64,000 nt of DNA from Rhizobium sp. ARZ01 (GTDB taxonomy: Bacteria > Pseudomonadota > Alphaproteobacteria > Rhizobiales > Rhizobiaceae): assembly GCF_014851675.1 (NCBI RefSeq), contig NZ_JACVAE010000001.1:2108001-2172000 (forward strand), in the 5' to 3' direction. The notes beneath the pieces were generated by a model. That model saw only the letters and a list, made by a program, of their open reading frames with translations, was not told the origin of the DNA and did no database searches. A program made the position numbers and the translations under genes. Of this stretch, positions 45,704 through 54,033 are shown piece by piece; the stretch's first letter is position 1, and each line of letters starts with the position of its first letter.

Positions 45704-46786
45704 TCAATAGCCCGACTTGATCTTCTCGAACTCCGCAATCATCTTCTGCCGCAGCTCCGTTGGCATCGGCGACTGGAACAACGTGTTGGCCACGAACTTG
45801 TCGGTGTCGCCGTAGCCCTTCTCCTGCAGCATTGCAGGGTCGACCGCTGCCATGCCCTTTGCGTTGGAGTGACCGTAACCCCACGCCTCCACCATGTATT
45901 TCGCGACGGCGGGGTCGGTAACGGCGTTGAGGTAGTCATAGACGTTCTCATCATTGCCCTCGCCGCCCTTCAGGTGAACGAAGCCGCAAACCCAGGTCGA
46001 AAGCCCCTCCTTCGTATCCCTCTTGATCGCGACCGGGACACTGTCGGCCTGGAGCGTCGTGGCGGTCTCGTTCCACGCCCAGGCGAGATCGACCTCGCCG
46101 CTCGCCATCGCCTGACTGAGCTCGGTGTTGTCGGTCCAGTAAAGACGGACATTCTGATGCACCTGCCGCAGGAAGTCGGATGCCTCCTTGAACTGCTCGT
46201 CGGTCATCTTTGTCCAGTCCTTCACACCGATTGCGAGACTGGCAAGCGCATAGGCATCATCGACATTGTCGCCGATGGAAACCCGGTCCTTGAATTTCGG
46301 ATCAGCGAAGGCTCTGAGAGACTCGATCTCCTCCGGCTTGATCGTGTCCGTACGATAGGTGACCACCGTATTGCCCCATTCGAACGGCAGCAGCCAGGCC
46401 GTCCCGTCAGCCGAGGTCATCAGGTCCTTCATCGTCTTGAAACCCGGCAGAACGTCGTTCCAGTATTTGAGCTTCGAGGTGTCCAGCGGCTGCAGAAGGC
46501 CCGCCTCGCGCCATTTCACGACACTCTGCGAACAGGGATGGCTGATATCCGCCTTGAAGCCGGAACGCAGCTTCTGGAACGCCTCCTCCTCGTCACCGAA
46601 GAAGCTGTAGTCGGGCTCGGTGCTATGTTTCTCCGAATAGGCCGGGCGGAATGCCGGATCCTCGTAGCCCGACCAATCGAAGACTGTAAGGCTATCGCCG
46701 GCAATCGCCGGCATGGCGGTGGAGAGTGCAAGGACTGCGGCGAAGGCCGCGGTGACCAGGTTTCTGGCGCTGTTCGAAGTGCTCAT
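45704..46786 (-). CDS. Pot-type substrate-binding protein of the amine cluster
   Basis: A 360-residue periplasmic receptor of the PotD/PotF class with a signal peptide (residues about 1-29, AMPAIAGDS). Mature features: LTVFDWSGYEDPAFRPAYSE, LPFEWGNTVVTYRTDTI and VDLAWAWNETATTL. It is encoded opposite to the permeases and ATPase, as the last gene of a leftward operon with the N-methyltransferase and BetI-like genes. The ligand is probably a cationic amine; the Trp-rich segments fit an aromatic cage for a quaternary ammonium group, but this is inference. Confidence 0.87.
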   Translation of the reverse strand: MSTSNSARNLVTAAFAAVLALSTAMPAIAGDSLTVFDWSGYEDPAFRPAYSEKHSTEPDYSFFGDEEEAFQKLRSGFKADISHPCSQSVVKWREAGLLQPLDTSKLKYWNDVLPGFKTMKDLMTSADGTAWLLPFEWGNTVVTYRTDTIKPEEIESLRAFADPKFKDRVSIGDNVDDAYALASLAIGVKDWTKMTDEQFKEASDFLRQVHQNVRLYWTDNTELSQAMASGEVDLAWAWNETATTLQADSVPVAIKRDTKEGLSTWVCGFVHLKGGEGNDENVYDYLNAVTDPAVAKYMVEAWGYGHSNAKGMAAVDPAMLQEKGYGDTDKFVANTLFQSPMPTELRQKMIAEFEKIKSGY

Positions 46787-46806
46787 GCTTACTCCCCTCT
46801 ATTTGG

Positions 46807-47484
46807 TTATTTGGGTCCGTTGCGCGCAATGTGCTTCGGGAAAATCGCAACGATCGCCTCGATGGCGGCCGCAAGCGCGTTTTCGCGCGTCGTTCCGTCG
46901 CCCATCATCAGGCGAAGCCAGAGGCCCTCGAGCGTCGCGCAGACGGCAAGCGCCATCGTTTCGGGCACATACTCGTAGCCACCCTCTTGCTTGAGGGCAG
47001 CACAAAGCGAGATGACGGTTTCCTGGTATTTCACGTCGCGCGCGCCGCAGAGTGCCTGATAGGTCGGCCGGGACTTCGCCTCCCCCCAGAAGGCGCACCA
47101 GGCGGCAAGCTTGCGCTTGGTACAGATTTTGCGATCGAAGTCGGCCGCAACGAGCGCCCAGAGCCGGTCGGCCGTGCGATCGCCAGCCTTTTCCAGCGCC
47201 GAACTCCAGTGGTTGGCGTACTCGTCCGCCATGTATTGCAGCGTCGCGATGAGCAGGTTTTCCTTGCTCTCGAAATGGAAATTGACGATCCCGCGCGAAA
47301 GGCCTGCCCCGTCAGCGACGTCCGCAAGCGTCGTCTCGGCATAGCCGCGCTTGGCTAGCGAATCGATCGTCGCCTCGATCAGCTGCTGTCGCCTTGTCTC
47401 CTTGGAGGCCTTGCGGCCCTTCTTCTCGATTTCTGTTACGTCCTTCTGCGCTGCGCCAGCCCGCATCTTCACCGCCGTTCTCAT
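46807..47484 (-). CDS. BetI-like TetR-family repressor
   Basis: A 225-residue TetR protein. After a basic N-terminal extension the helix-turn-helix reads LIEATIDSLAKRGYAETTLA and GLSRGIVNFHFESKENLLIA. The C-terminal region (AAWCAFWGEAKSRPTYQALC and ATLEGLWLRLMMGDG) has the W-x-x-FW and L-GLWLR features of the choline-responsive repressor BetI. It is in an operon with the N-methyltransferase upstream and the binding protein downstream. Three copies of a TGAATG-N2-CATTCA dyad in this cluster are likely its operators. The start at 47484 is chosen to avoid overlap; 47466 is an alternative. Confidence 0.85.
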   Translation of the reverse strand: MRTAVKMRAGAAQKDVTEIEKKGRKASKETRRQQLIEATIDSLAKRGYAETTLADVADGAGLSRGIVNFHFESKENLLIATLQYMADEYANHWSSALEKAGDRTADRLWALVAADFDRKICTKRKLAAWCAFWGEAKSRPTYQALCGARDVKYQETVISLCAALKQEGGYEYVPETMALAVCATLEGLWLRLMMGDGTTRENALAAAIEAIVAIFPKHIARNGPK

Positions 47485-47507
47485 TTTGGGGTCTCGCAGC
47501 GCCTCGT

Positions 47508-48341
47508 TCACGGAGAGACTCCGGCCGGCTTGCTGCCGCGAAGATGAGTGGGACAATGCTCGCCAGTGTCAAGCACCTTCTGCATGGCAATCCAGGTGCG
47601 GATGTTCTTTGCGACGTATTCCTCGCCCACCGCGGCCGCCGCCTCGGCATGAAGGGATCCTTGCAGGCGATCGAGCTCGCTGCGTGCAGTCTCGCGATAC
47701 CAGGCATTGCGGCTCTCCGCCGACACGTCGGCGAATCCCGCCGCCGTCATCGCCGTCAGGTAGCGCTGCGGCGAGGCCATGCCGAAGCTCAAGCCCTCCG
47801 CGGCAATATAGTCCTTCATGTCCCGGGACGGTTCCCCGTCATGCGAGATCAGCCAATCGGAGGCAGCAAACCGCCCATCCGGCTTCAAGACCCTAAACAG
47901 CTCGCCAAAGAGCCATTCCTTGTCCTGCACGTGGACCATCGCATCCTTGGAAAAGACAATGTCGAACTCGCCGTCGTCGAAGGGCAGACGCCCCGGCGGG
48001 CTTGCGATGAAGCGGACGCGCGACGACAGCCCCTCGCGCACCGCCGCCGCCCGCGCATGATCGATGACCGGCTGCTCCACGTCGTAGCCGACCACCTCGG
48101 CGGGGCCGTATTTTCTGGCGATGTGCAGCGAAATGCCGCCAGCGCCGCAGCCGAAATCGAGGACGGACTTTCCGGCAAGGTCAAGTCCCGCCAGAACGCG
48201 ATCCACCTCGTCCGTTCCGCCTGGCGACAGGAACCCCTCACCCCATACGACCTCGAGGAAACGGATCGCCGCCTCGTCATACTCCGGTTCGTGTTCCAGT
48301 CCTGCCGCCGTCACGAGGCCCTCCCGCCTGACTGCCCGCAT
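47508..48341 (-). CDS. SAM-dependent N-methyltransferase, phosphoethanolamine-methyltransferase-like
   Basis: A 277-residue class I methyltransferase. The SAM motif is VLDFGCGAGGISLHIA, preceded by the segment WGEGFLSPGG, which corresponds to GEGFVSTGG of plant and Plasmodium phosphoethanolamine methyltransferases, and followed by FSKDAMVHVQDKEWLFGELF and LKPDGRFAASDWL in the same order as that family. It should methylate an amine such as phosphoethanolamine, ethanolamine or an N-methyl glycine. The ATG at 48341 has GAAGG upstream and a promoter (TTGCAA-N16-TAGAAT) before it. Operator copy 3 lies just upstream. An anabolic methylase beside demethylases is odd. Sterol- or ubiquinone-type methyltransferases are less likely. 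Confidence 0.78.
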   Translation of the reverse strand: MRAVRREGLVTAAGLEHEPEYDEAAIRFLEVVWGEGFLSPGGTDEVDRVLAGLDLAGKSVLDFGCGAGGISLHIARKYGPAEVVGYDVEQPVIDHARAAAVREGLSSRVRFIASPPGRLPFDDGEFDIVFSKDAMVHVQDKEWLFGELFRVLKPDGRFAASDWLISHDGEPSRDMKDYIAAEGLSFGMASPQRYLTAMTAAGFADVSAESRNAWYRETARSELDRLQGSLHAEAAAAVGEEYVAKNIRTWIAMQKVLDTGEHCPTHLRGSKPAGVSP

Positions 48342-48401
48342 ACTCAAACCTTCACTGACAAGAAATTCTAGCGGATTATCAGGCGATTGCAACTCACTTG
48401 C

Positions 48402-48415
48402 TGAATGATCATTCA
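48402..48415. promoter_or_regulatory. BetI-like operator copy 3 (methyltransferase/flavoprotein)
   Basis: TGAATGATCATTCA is a perfect 14-bp palindrome in the divergent region between the N-methyltransferase operon and the flavoprotein operon, 60 bases from each start. It is the best of the three copies. Confidence 0.72.
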
Positions 48416-48476
48416 AAATATCTGGACAAGTTTTTGCGTTTGATGCAGCCTTTCAGGCACCGAGGGAGAACGTGGA

Positions 48477-50096
48477 ATGCAAAAATTCGATGTCCTGATC
48501 GTCGGCGGCGGCCACAACGGACTGGTGACGGCATGCTACCTGCAGCGCGCCGGCTTGAAGGTCGCCGTCCTGGAGAAGAACGGCTGGATTGGCGGCGCCG
48601 CCACCAGCCGCGAACTGTCCCCCGGCTTTCTCTATTCCAACTGCTCCTACGTCTGCTCGCTGTTTCGCCCGGAAATCATGCGCGACCTCGAATTGCCGAA
48701 GCATGGTCTCCAGGTCGTGGCGTATGAGGGCGGTGCGGTCTTCACCCGCGACGGAGACTATCTCGCCTCCTACCGCGACCACGACAGCCACCGTCGCGAG
48801 TTTGCCCGTTATTCGAAGCGCGATGCCGAAGCCTATGACCGCTACAGCCGCGACGTCACCCGGCAGTGCCGCTTCATCCAGCCGCTGCTGATGCGCACTG
48901 CGCCAGATCCCTTCGGCTTCCGCCCGCGCGACCTGTCAGAGTTGCTCTATCTGGCGAAGAAGTTTGGCGAATTCACCCCGAGAGAGATGGCCGAGACGCT
49001 ACGCTTCTGGACCATGTCGATATCGGATTTCCTCGACGAATATTTCGAGACCGACGTAATCAAAGCCTATCTGGCGATCTCCGGTATCATCGGCACGGCG
49101 CTGGGGCCGATGTCGCCCGGCACGGCCTATGTGCTCCTGCACCACTATATGGGAGAGGTCGACGGGTCGGTCGGCGCATGGGGTTATGCACGCGGCGGCA
49201 TGGGTGCTGTGACACAGGCGCTGTCGCGCTCGTTCGCCGCGGCCGGCGGCACGATCCGCACCGATGCGGAAGTAGCGAAAATTCTGAGCCGCGGCGGCAG
49301 GACCACCGGGGTCGTTCTGGCGTGCGGCGAAGAGGTTCGCGCAAATCTCGTCGTCTCGAATGCCGACGTGAAGCGCACGTTCCTCAAGCTCGTCGACGAG
49401 GCGGATTTGCCGGAACGTTTCGTCCACCGTGTGAAGCATTTCAAGATACGGGGTTCCTCCGGCAAGGTGAACATTGCGCTCGACAGCCTGCCGGAGTTCC
49501 CGGCGCTACCGAACGGCTCCTCGTGCATCCGCGGCGACCTGCACTTCACAGACTCGATCGAGCGAATGGAACGCGCCTATGACGACTGGAAGGCCGGGCG
49601 GTGGTCGGCAGACCCCATGCTGGACACGATGATCCCGACGACGCTCGACCCGACGATGACCTCGCCGGGCAAGCACTTCATGAGTTGCTTCGTGCAGTAC
49701 TGCCCGCCGAAGATCGAAAGGCGGGAGTGGACCGACGCCGACCGCGATGCCTTCGCCGAAACCGTTGTCAGCCAGATCGCCGACTATTCTCCCGGCTTCC
49801 GCGACCGCATCGTCCACATGGAGGTCCGCACCCCGCGGGAACTGGAAAACGAAGTGGGACTCACCGAGGGCAACATCTTCCAAGGCGAACTGACGTTCGA
49901 TCAATTGCTCTTCAATCGGCCGGTGCCCGGCTATGCCCAGTACCGCAGCCCGATCGCCGGGCTCTACATGTGCGGCTCCTCCACCCATCCCGGTGGTGGC
50001 GTCATGGGGGCACCGGGACGCAACGCCGCCATAGAAATCCTTCGCGACCTGAAGCGCAGCCCCGAACAGATGAGCAAGGCCCATGACGTCATTTGA
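48477..50096 (+). CDS. PYROXD2/phytoene-dehydrogenase-like flavoprotein 1
   Basis: A 539-residue FAD oxidoreductase. The dinucleotide motif is VLIVGGGHNGLVTACYLQ, followed by VLEKNGWIGGAATS. The C-terminal FAD signature is YMCGSSTHPGGGVMGAPGRN. This is the COG1233 family (phytoene desaturase and PYROXD2 relatives), members of which oxidise C-C or C-N bonds; bacterial ones in amine clusters are largely uncharacterised. GAGGGAGAA precedes the ATG. It overlaps the next paralogue by 14 bases. Operator copy 3 lies upstream, so induction together with the transporter is likely. Confidence 0.87.
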   Translation: MQKFDVLIVGGGHNGLVTACYLQRAGLKVAVLEKNGWIGGAATSRELSPGFLYSNCSYVCSLFRPEIMRDLELPKHGLQVVAYEGGAVFTRDGDYLASYRDHDSHRREFARYSKRDAEAYDRYSRDVTRQCRFIQPLLMRTAPDPFGFRPRDLSELLYLAKKFGEFTPREMAETLRFWTMSISDFLDEYFETDVIKAYLAISGIIGTALGPMSPGTAYVLLHHYMGEVDGSVGAWGYARGGMGAVTQALSRSFAAAGGTIRTDAEVAKILSRGGRTTGVVLACGEEVRANLVVSNADVKRTFLKLVDEADLPERFVHRVKHFKIRGSSGKVNIALDSLPEFPALPNGSSCIRGDLHFTDSIERMERAYDDWKAGRWSADPMLDTMIPTTLDPTMTSPGKHFMSCFVQYCPPKIERREWTDADRDAFAETVVSQIADYSPGFRDRIVHMEVRTPRELENEVGLTEGNIFQGELTFDQLLFNRPVPGYAQYRSPIAGLYMCGSSTHPGGGVMGAPGRNAAIEILRDLKRSPEQMSKAHDVI

Positions 50097-51675
50097 TGCG
50101 CCCGCAAAGATCGCCGCTTACGACTTCGACGCGATCGTCATCGGCGCCGGCCACAATGGGCTCGCTGCGGCGGCCAAGCTCGGCAAGAGCGGACACAAGG
50201 TCCTTGTACTGGAGGCCGCCAACGCCCCGGGCGGATCGCTGCGCGGCCGCGAGTTCGCACCCGGGTTCCGCTCCGCCGGCCTCGCGCATCTGGTCAATCG
50301 GCTGGATCCCGAGGTCGCGCGCGACCTCGGCCTGTCACTCGCAGCGAAATCTGGGCCGGCCATGCCGACGGCCGTTCTCGATGGTGCAGACGAGCCGGCG
50401 GTGCTCCGCGGCGTCTATGGTGAGACGATCGACGGAGTGTCACCAGCGGACGCCGAAGCCTTCGGCAGGTTGCGAGACAAACTTGTTTTCCAGGCCGGCA
50501 TTCTCAAGCGTTTCCTGCGCCGACCGCCGCCACAGTTCGGTGCGATCGGCATGGGCGACATCTCGACACTTGCCGCGGCCGGTTTCGGCCTGATGCGCAA
50601 GGGGCGCGCCGAGGGCCGCGATTTTCTCCGCATGCTCCTGATGAACGTCGCCGACGTCGCCGACGAATATCTTGAAGACGATCGGCTGAAGGGTGTGCTC
50701 GCCTTCGACGCCACGCTCGGCATTCAGCTCGGCCCGCGTTCGCCGACTTCGCTGCTCGGCCTGTATTATCGCCTGACCGGAGAAGTGAACGGCAAGGCCG
50801 GCGGCCAGTTCATTCCCGAAGGCGGCATGCCAGCCGTCGCCCCAGCCTTCCTGAAAGCGGCGGAGAGTGCAGGCGTCACCGTCCGATGCCGCACGCGCGT
50901 CGGCCGCATTCTCGCCGATCGCGGCAGGGCATGCGGCGTGGTGCTGGAAGATGGTGCAGAGATCACAGCACGCATCGTCGTCTCTGCCATTCATCCGAAA
51001 ACGACGTTTCTCCAACTGGTCGACCCCGCGGAAAGCGATGCCGGCTTCGTCCGCTCGATCAGCCATATCCGCACGGCCGGCAACGTCGCAAAGCTCGATC
51101 TTGCGCTCGAGCGCATGCCGAGTTTCACCGGCCTCACCGGCCGCGACCATCATGGCCGCATCGTCATCGCGCGCTCCATGGAGCACGTGGAAACGGCCTT
51201 CAATCCGGCAAAATACGGTGAGTTCTCGCCGGATCCGGTCATGGAGATCGTGCTGCCGAGCCTTGCCAACCAAACGCTGGCACCCGAAGGCGCCTGCACA
51301 CTTTCTGCACTGATCCAGTACGCGCCGTACAAGCTGAAAATGGGTTGGGACGCAGGCAAGCCCGTATTTCTGAAGATCGTTCTCGATGTTCTCGAACGCC
51401 ACGCGCCAGGCATCGGCCAGACGATCGTTGCTGCCGAACTGAGCACACCCGCCGATATCGAGGCCGAGTACCATATGCCGGGAGGGCATTGGCACCATGG
51501 CGAACTGCAGGCCGACCAACTGCTGATCAACCGCCCGACAAGTGCTGCCTCCGGCTACACAACGCCGATTGACGGCCTGTATCTGGCCAGCGCCGGCGCC
51601 CACCCCGGTGGCGGAATCTCCGGACTTGCCGGATGGAACGCCGCGCGTCACATTCTTTCAGGAGCCAGACGATGA
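50083..51675 (+). CDS. PYROXD2/phytoene-dehydrogenase-like flavoprotein 2
   Basis: A 530-residue paralogue of the preceding gene: AIVIGAGHNGLAAAAKLG, VLEAANAPGGSLRG and the C-terminal YLASAGAHPGGGISGLAGWN. The two share architecture but are well diverged, so they may form a heteromeric enzyme or act on successive substrates. It overlaps the GcvT-like gene by four bases. A role in oxidative demethylation, with the folate protein next door catching the one-carbon unit, is inference from context. Confidence 0.87.
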   Translation: MTSFDAPAKIAAYDFDAIVIGAGHNGLAAAAKLGKSGHKVLVLEAANAPGGSLRGREFAPGFRSAGLAHLVNRLDPEVARDLGLSLAAKSGPAMPTAVLDGADEPAVLRGVYGETIDGVSPADAEAFGRLRDKLVFQAGILKRFLRRPPPQFGAIGMGDISTLAAAGFGLMRKGRAEGRDFLRMLLMNVADVADEYLEDDRLKGVLAFDATLGIQLGPRSPTSLLGLYYRLTGEVNGKAGGQFIPEGGMPAVAPAFLKAAESAGVTVRCRTRVGRILADRGRACGVVLEDGAEITARIVVSAIHPKTTFLQLVDPAESDAGFVRSISHIRTAGNVAKLDLALERMPSFTGLTGRDHHGRIVIARSMEHVETAFNPAKYGEFSPDPVMEIVLPSLANQTLAPEGACTLSALIQYAPYKLKMGWDAGKPVFLKIVLDVLERHAPGIGQTIVAAELSTPADIEAEYHMPGGHWHHGELQADQLLINRPTSAASGYTTPIDGLYLASAGAHPGGGISGLAGWNAARHILSGARR

Positions 51676-52910
51676 ACGCCCTGACCCAGCCCCTGAATGT
51701 CGCCGAAGCGCGCCAGGCCGCACGCAGGCACATCCTCACACCACGCCTGGAAACGCCGTTCCATCCGCGGCTGGCCGCGCTAGACGAGGTGAACGACTGG
51801 TACAACTGGGCGGGCTACAAGGCCCCGCATTCACTTTTCGACGAGGAACTCGAGTACTTCGCAATCCGTTCCACGGCGGCGCTCTTTGATATCTCGCCCA
51901 TGGTGAAATACCGCATCGCCGGCCCAGACACCGAACGCTACGTCAATCGCCTGACTCTGCGTGACGTACGCAAGCTGGGTGTCAATCGGGTCCACTACAC
52001 CGCCTGGTGTGACGACCATGGTCATGTGCTGGACGACGGCACGCTGTTCCGGCTCGGCGAGCAGGAATTCCGCCTCTGTTGCCAGGAGCGCCACCTGCCC
52101 TGGCTGCTCGACAGCGCGATCGGCTTTTCCGTCGAAATCTGCGAGGAAACCGAAGAGGTCGCTGGGGTCGCACTGCAGGGCCCGACCAGCTATGCGATCC
52201 TGGCGGAAGCCGGCTTCGCCGGCGTGGAAAGACTCAAGCCGTTCGATATCGGAACCTTCGCCCATGACGCCGGAACCGTGATCATTTCACGAACAGGCTT
52301 CACCGGGGACCTCGGTTACGAACTGTTCGTGCCGCGTGCCGCCGCCCTGTCGCTTTGGGATCGGCTCTGGCGTGCCGGCACCGAGCACGGCATCCGCGCC
52401 ATCGGCTATGCCGCCCTCAACCGCACGCGCATCGAAGCGGGCTTCATCGTCGCCAATGCCGACTTTACGACCGCCGAAACAGCCTTGCGCTCCGACCGCG
52501 TCCGCATGCCCGACGAGATTGGCCTCGACTGGCTGGTCGATCCGGAGAAGCCGCATTTTACCGGGCGCAAGGCGATCCTGGAGGCTCGACGGAATCAAAC
52601 TCTGAAACAAGTCCTGGTAGGCCTTGAAATCGAAGGGAATATTCCCGCCGAACACGCGATCGTCTATCATCGAAAAAAGCACGAGGCAGGCCTTGTCACA
52701 GCCGCGATCTGGTCGCCGACGGCCAAGCGCAACATCGCCATCGCCAGCCTCGACCGCCCCTATGGGACGAAATTCGTCAACGATCTCTGGGTGGAGATCT
52801 ATGCCATGCGGGAGTTGCGTTACCAGAAAATGATGAAGCGCGCGAAGATCGTCCCCCGCCCGTTCGTCAAGCTGGCGCGCCGCACCGAAACGCCTCCAGC
52901 GCGACGCTGA
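51672..52910 (+). CDS. GcvT-family tetrahydrofolate-dependent aminomethyltransferase
   Basis: A 412-residue stand-alone GcvT/folate-binding protein: AALFDISPMVKYRIAGPDTE near residue 75, SRTGFTGDLGYELFVPRAAA in the middle, and ALNRTRIEAGF. It corresponds to the C-terminal half of dimethylglycine dehydrogenase but is a separate polypeptide. The rest of a glycine cleavage system (GcvH, GcvP) is absent, so a demethylase partner is more likely than glycine cleavage. Predicted role: transfer of a formaldehyde-level carbon from an N-methyl substrate to tetrahydrofolate, working with the two flavoproteins it is coupled to. Confidence 0.88.
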   Translation: MNALTQPLNVAEARQAARRHILTPRLETPFHPRLAALDEVNDWYNWAGYKAPHSLFDEELEYFAIRSTAALFDISPMVKYRIAGPDTERYVNRLTLRDVRKLGVNRVHYTAWCDDHGHVLDDGTLFRLGEQEFRLCCQERHLPWLLDSAIGFSVEICEETEEVAGVALQGPTSYAILAEAGFAGVERLKPFDIGTFAHDAGTVIISRTGFTGDLGYELFVPRAAALSLWDRLWRAGTEHGIRAIGYAALNRTRIEAGFIVANADFTTAETALRSDRVRMPDEIGLDWLVDPEKPHFTGRKAILEARRNQTLKQVLVGLEIEGNIPAEHAIVYHRKKHEAGLVTAAIWSPTAKRNIAIASLDRPYGTKFVNDLWVEIYAMRELRYQKMMKRAKIVPRPFVKLARRTETPPARR

Positions 52911-52952
52911 GTCCGCTTACGCACCGGTAAAAACAGACACTTGAGAATGCGC

Positions 52953-53186
52953 ATGGACGAGGCGACCCGGCACAACTGGAACTTGATCCGAACCCCGACC
53001 GGCATCGAATGGTCGGGCCGCACCCGCTACGCGGCGGCAATGTTCTTCTTTCAGAAAGGCGAGATGGGTGCAGAGGTGCTGGAGGTCTACCGCATCTGCT
53101 CCAGGCTTGATTCAGAAGATTCACTTTCCGTGCTAAGGCGTTGGAAAATAGGCGCAGAGTGGATTGCCCGGATGAAAGCGGACTAG
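52953..53186 (+). CDS. Small hypothetical protein
   Basis: A 77-residue basic protein with several Arg and Trp residues and the segment WSGRTRYAAAMFFFQKGEMG. I do not recognise it. The start could be ATG 52947 or 52953; GAGA lies upstream of the latter. It follows the GcvT-like gene by 42 bases on the same strand and has codon use in line with its neighbours. It may be a real small gene or a chance frame. Confidence 0.5.
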   Translation: MDEATRHNWNLIRTPTGIEWSGRTRYAAAMFFFQKGEMGAEVLEVYRICSRLDSEDSLSVLRRWKIGAEWIARMKAD

Positions 53187-53283
53187 CCGCAGGATAGGCG
53201 TTGGCAGATACCAGACGTTTGCGATGCCTCCTCGCCCGCACCAATTTGCGGCAGCCCTCGGCGGACTTGTCTGATTTCACTCC

Positions 53284-53907
53284 TTAAGGAGCACCCTTGG
53301 CCGGCCTGAGGCTCTCGATCATGCGCCGCAACCCCTCCCGACCTTCCCTTGCGAGGTCAAAGCGGCGACCGAAGAGCAGCCACTCGCTGCAGAGCCCCTT
53401 CATCATCCAGCGCAACGCAGATGAGGCCGTCTTAGGAGACCAGCAGGGATTGAGCTGGCCCTTACCAGCGGCGCGTGCAAATGCGCTCTCGAGTGAGAAC
53501 ATATGCTCGTCGTCCACCTGCTGCTGCTTCTCCAGCACCGCCGCCAGTTCGCCGATGTAGTCGCAGCGAAGCAGGATCGACAGGATTCGCTGGCGCTGTT
53601 CGTCGCGGGCCAGCGTGTCCAGCCACTCGCCGGCCACCCGCTCCACGACGGACAGAACGTCCGCGTCCTCGCTTGCGAGTTCGCCCGCGACCATGTCCTC
53701 CTGCGGCAGCGGCACGGACTTGTAGAGCTCCATGAACAGGTCGGTCTTGTTGGCGAAGTGCCAATAGATGGCGCCGCGAGTCACACCGGCAGCTTTTGCC
53801 ACCTCTTCCATCGTCGCCGTGGAAACGCCTTTGACGAAAAAGACCCGCTCGGCCGCGCATAGGAGCTGTTTGCGCGTTGCTTCCGCTTCGGCTTTAGTCC
53901 TTCGCAT
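53284..53907 (-). CDS. smeR: TetR-family repressor of the RND pump
   Basis: A 207-residue AcrR-like TetR protein with the N-terminal helix-turn-helix VFFVKGVSTATMEEVAKAAG and VTRGAIYWHFANKTDLFMEL, the classic efflux-repressor sequence. The C-terminal domain would bind the drug or inducer. It lies downstream of the pump genes on the same strand, the smeAB-smeR order of Sinorhizobium meliloti, and is separated from them by a terminator, so it has its own promoter. A GCGCATGA/TCATGCGC inverted repeat lies just upstream. Confidence 0.87.
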   Translation of the reverse strand: MRRTKAEAEATRKQLLCAAERVFFVKGVSTATMEEVAKAAGVTRGAIYWHFANKTDLFMELYKSVPLPQEDMVAGELASEDADVLSVVERVAGEWLDTLARDEQRQRILSILLRCDYIGELAAVLEKQQQVDDEHMFSLESAFARAAGKGQLNPCWSPKTASSALRWMMKGLCSEWLLFGRRFDLAREGREGLRRMIESLRPAKGAP

Positions 53908-53921
53908 TCCAATTCCCTCAA

Positions 53922-53955
53922 GCGCATGACCCGATATTCGGAGAAGATCATGCGC
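53922..53955. promoter_or_regulatory. Inverted repeat upstream of the TetR gene
   Basis: GCGCATGA (53922-53929) and TCATGCGC (53948-53955) form a perfect 8-bp inverted repeat with an 18-base spacer, 15 bases upstream of the smeR start. It may be an operator or part of its promoter. Confidence 0.4.
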
Positions 53956-53993
53956 AGATCAACGTGCTGCGCCCTCGTACGCATCGAGCACGC

Positions 53994-54028
53994 AATAAAG
54001 GAATGCCCGCCATGTGGGGCGGGCATTC
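53994..54028 (-). terminator. Rho-independent terminator after smeB
   Basis: GAATGCCCGCC (54001-54011) pairs exactly with GGCGGGCATTC (54018-54028) with a 6-base loop. On the minus strand CTTTATT follows. It starts six bases after the smeB stop and separates smeB from smeR. Confidence 0.8.
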
Positions 54029-54033
54029 GTGAC

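Noticed and set aside
51672..52910. Glycine cleavage T protein in a gcv operon
   Set aside because: No gcvH or gcvP is nearby; the neighbours are flavoproteins, so a demethylase role fits better.
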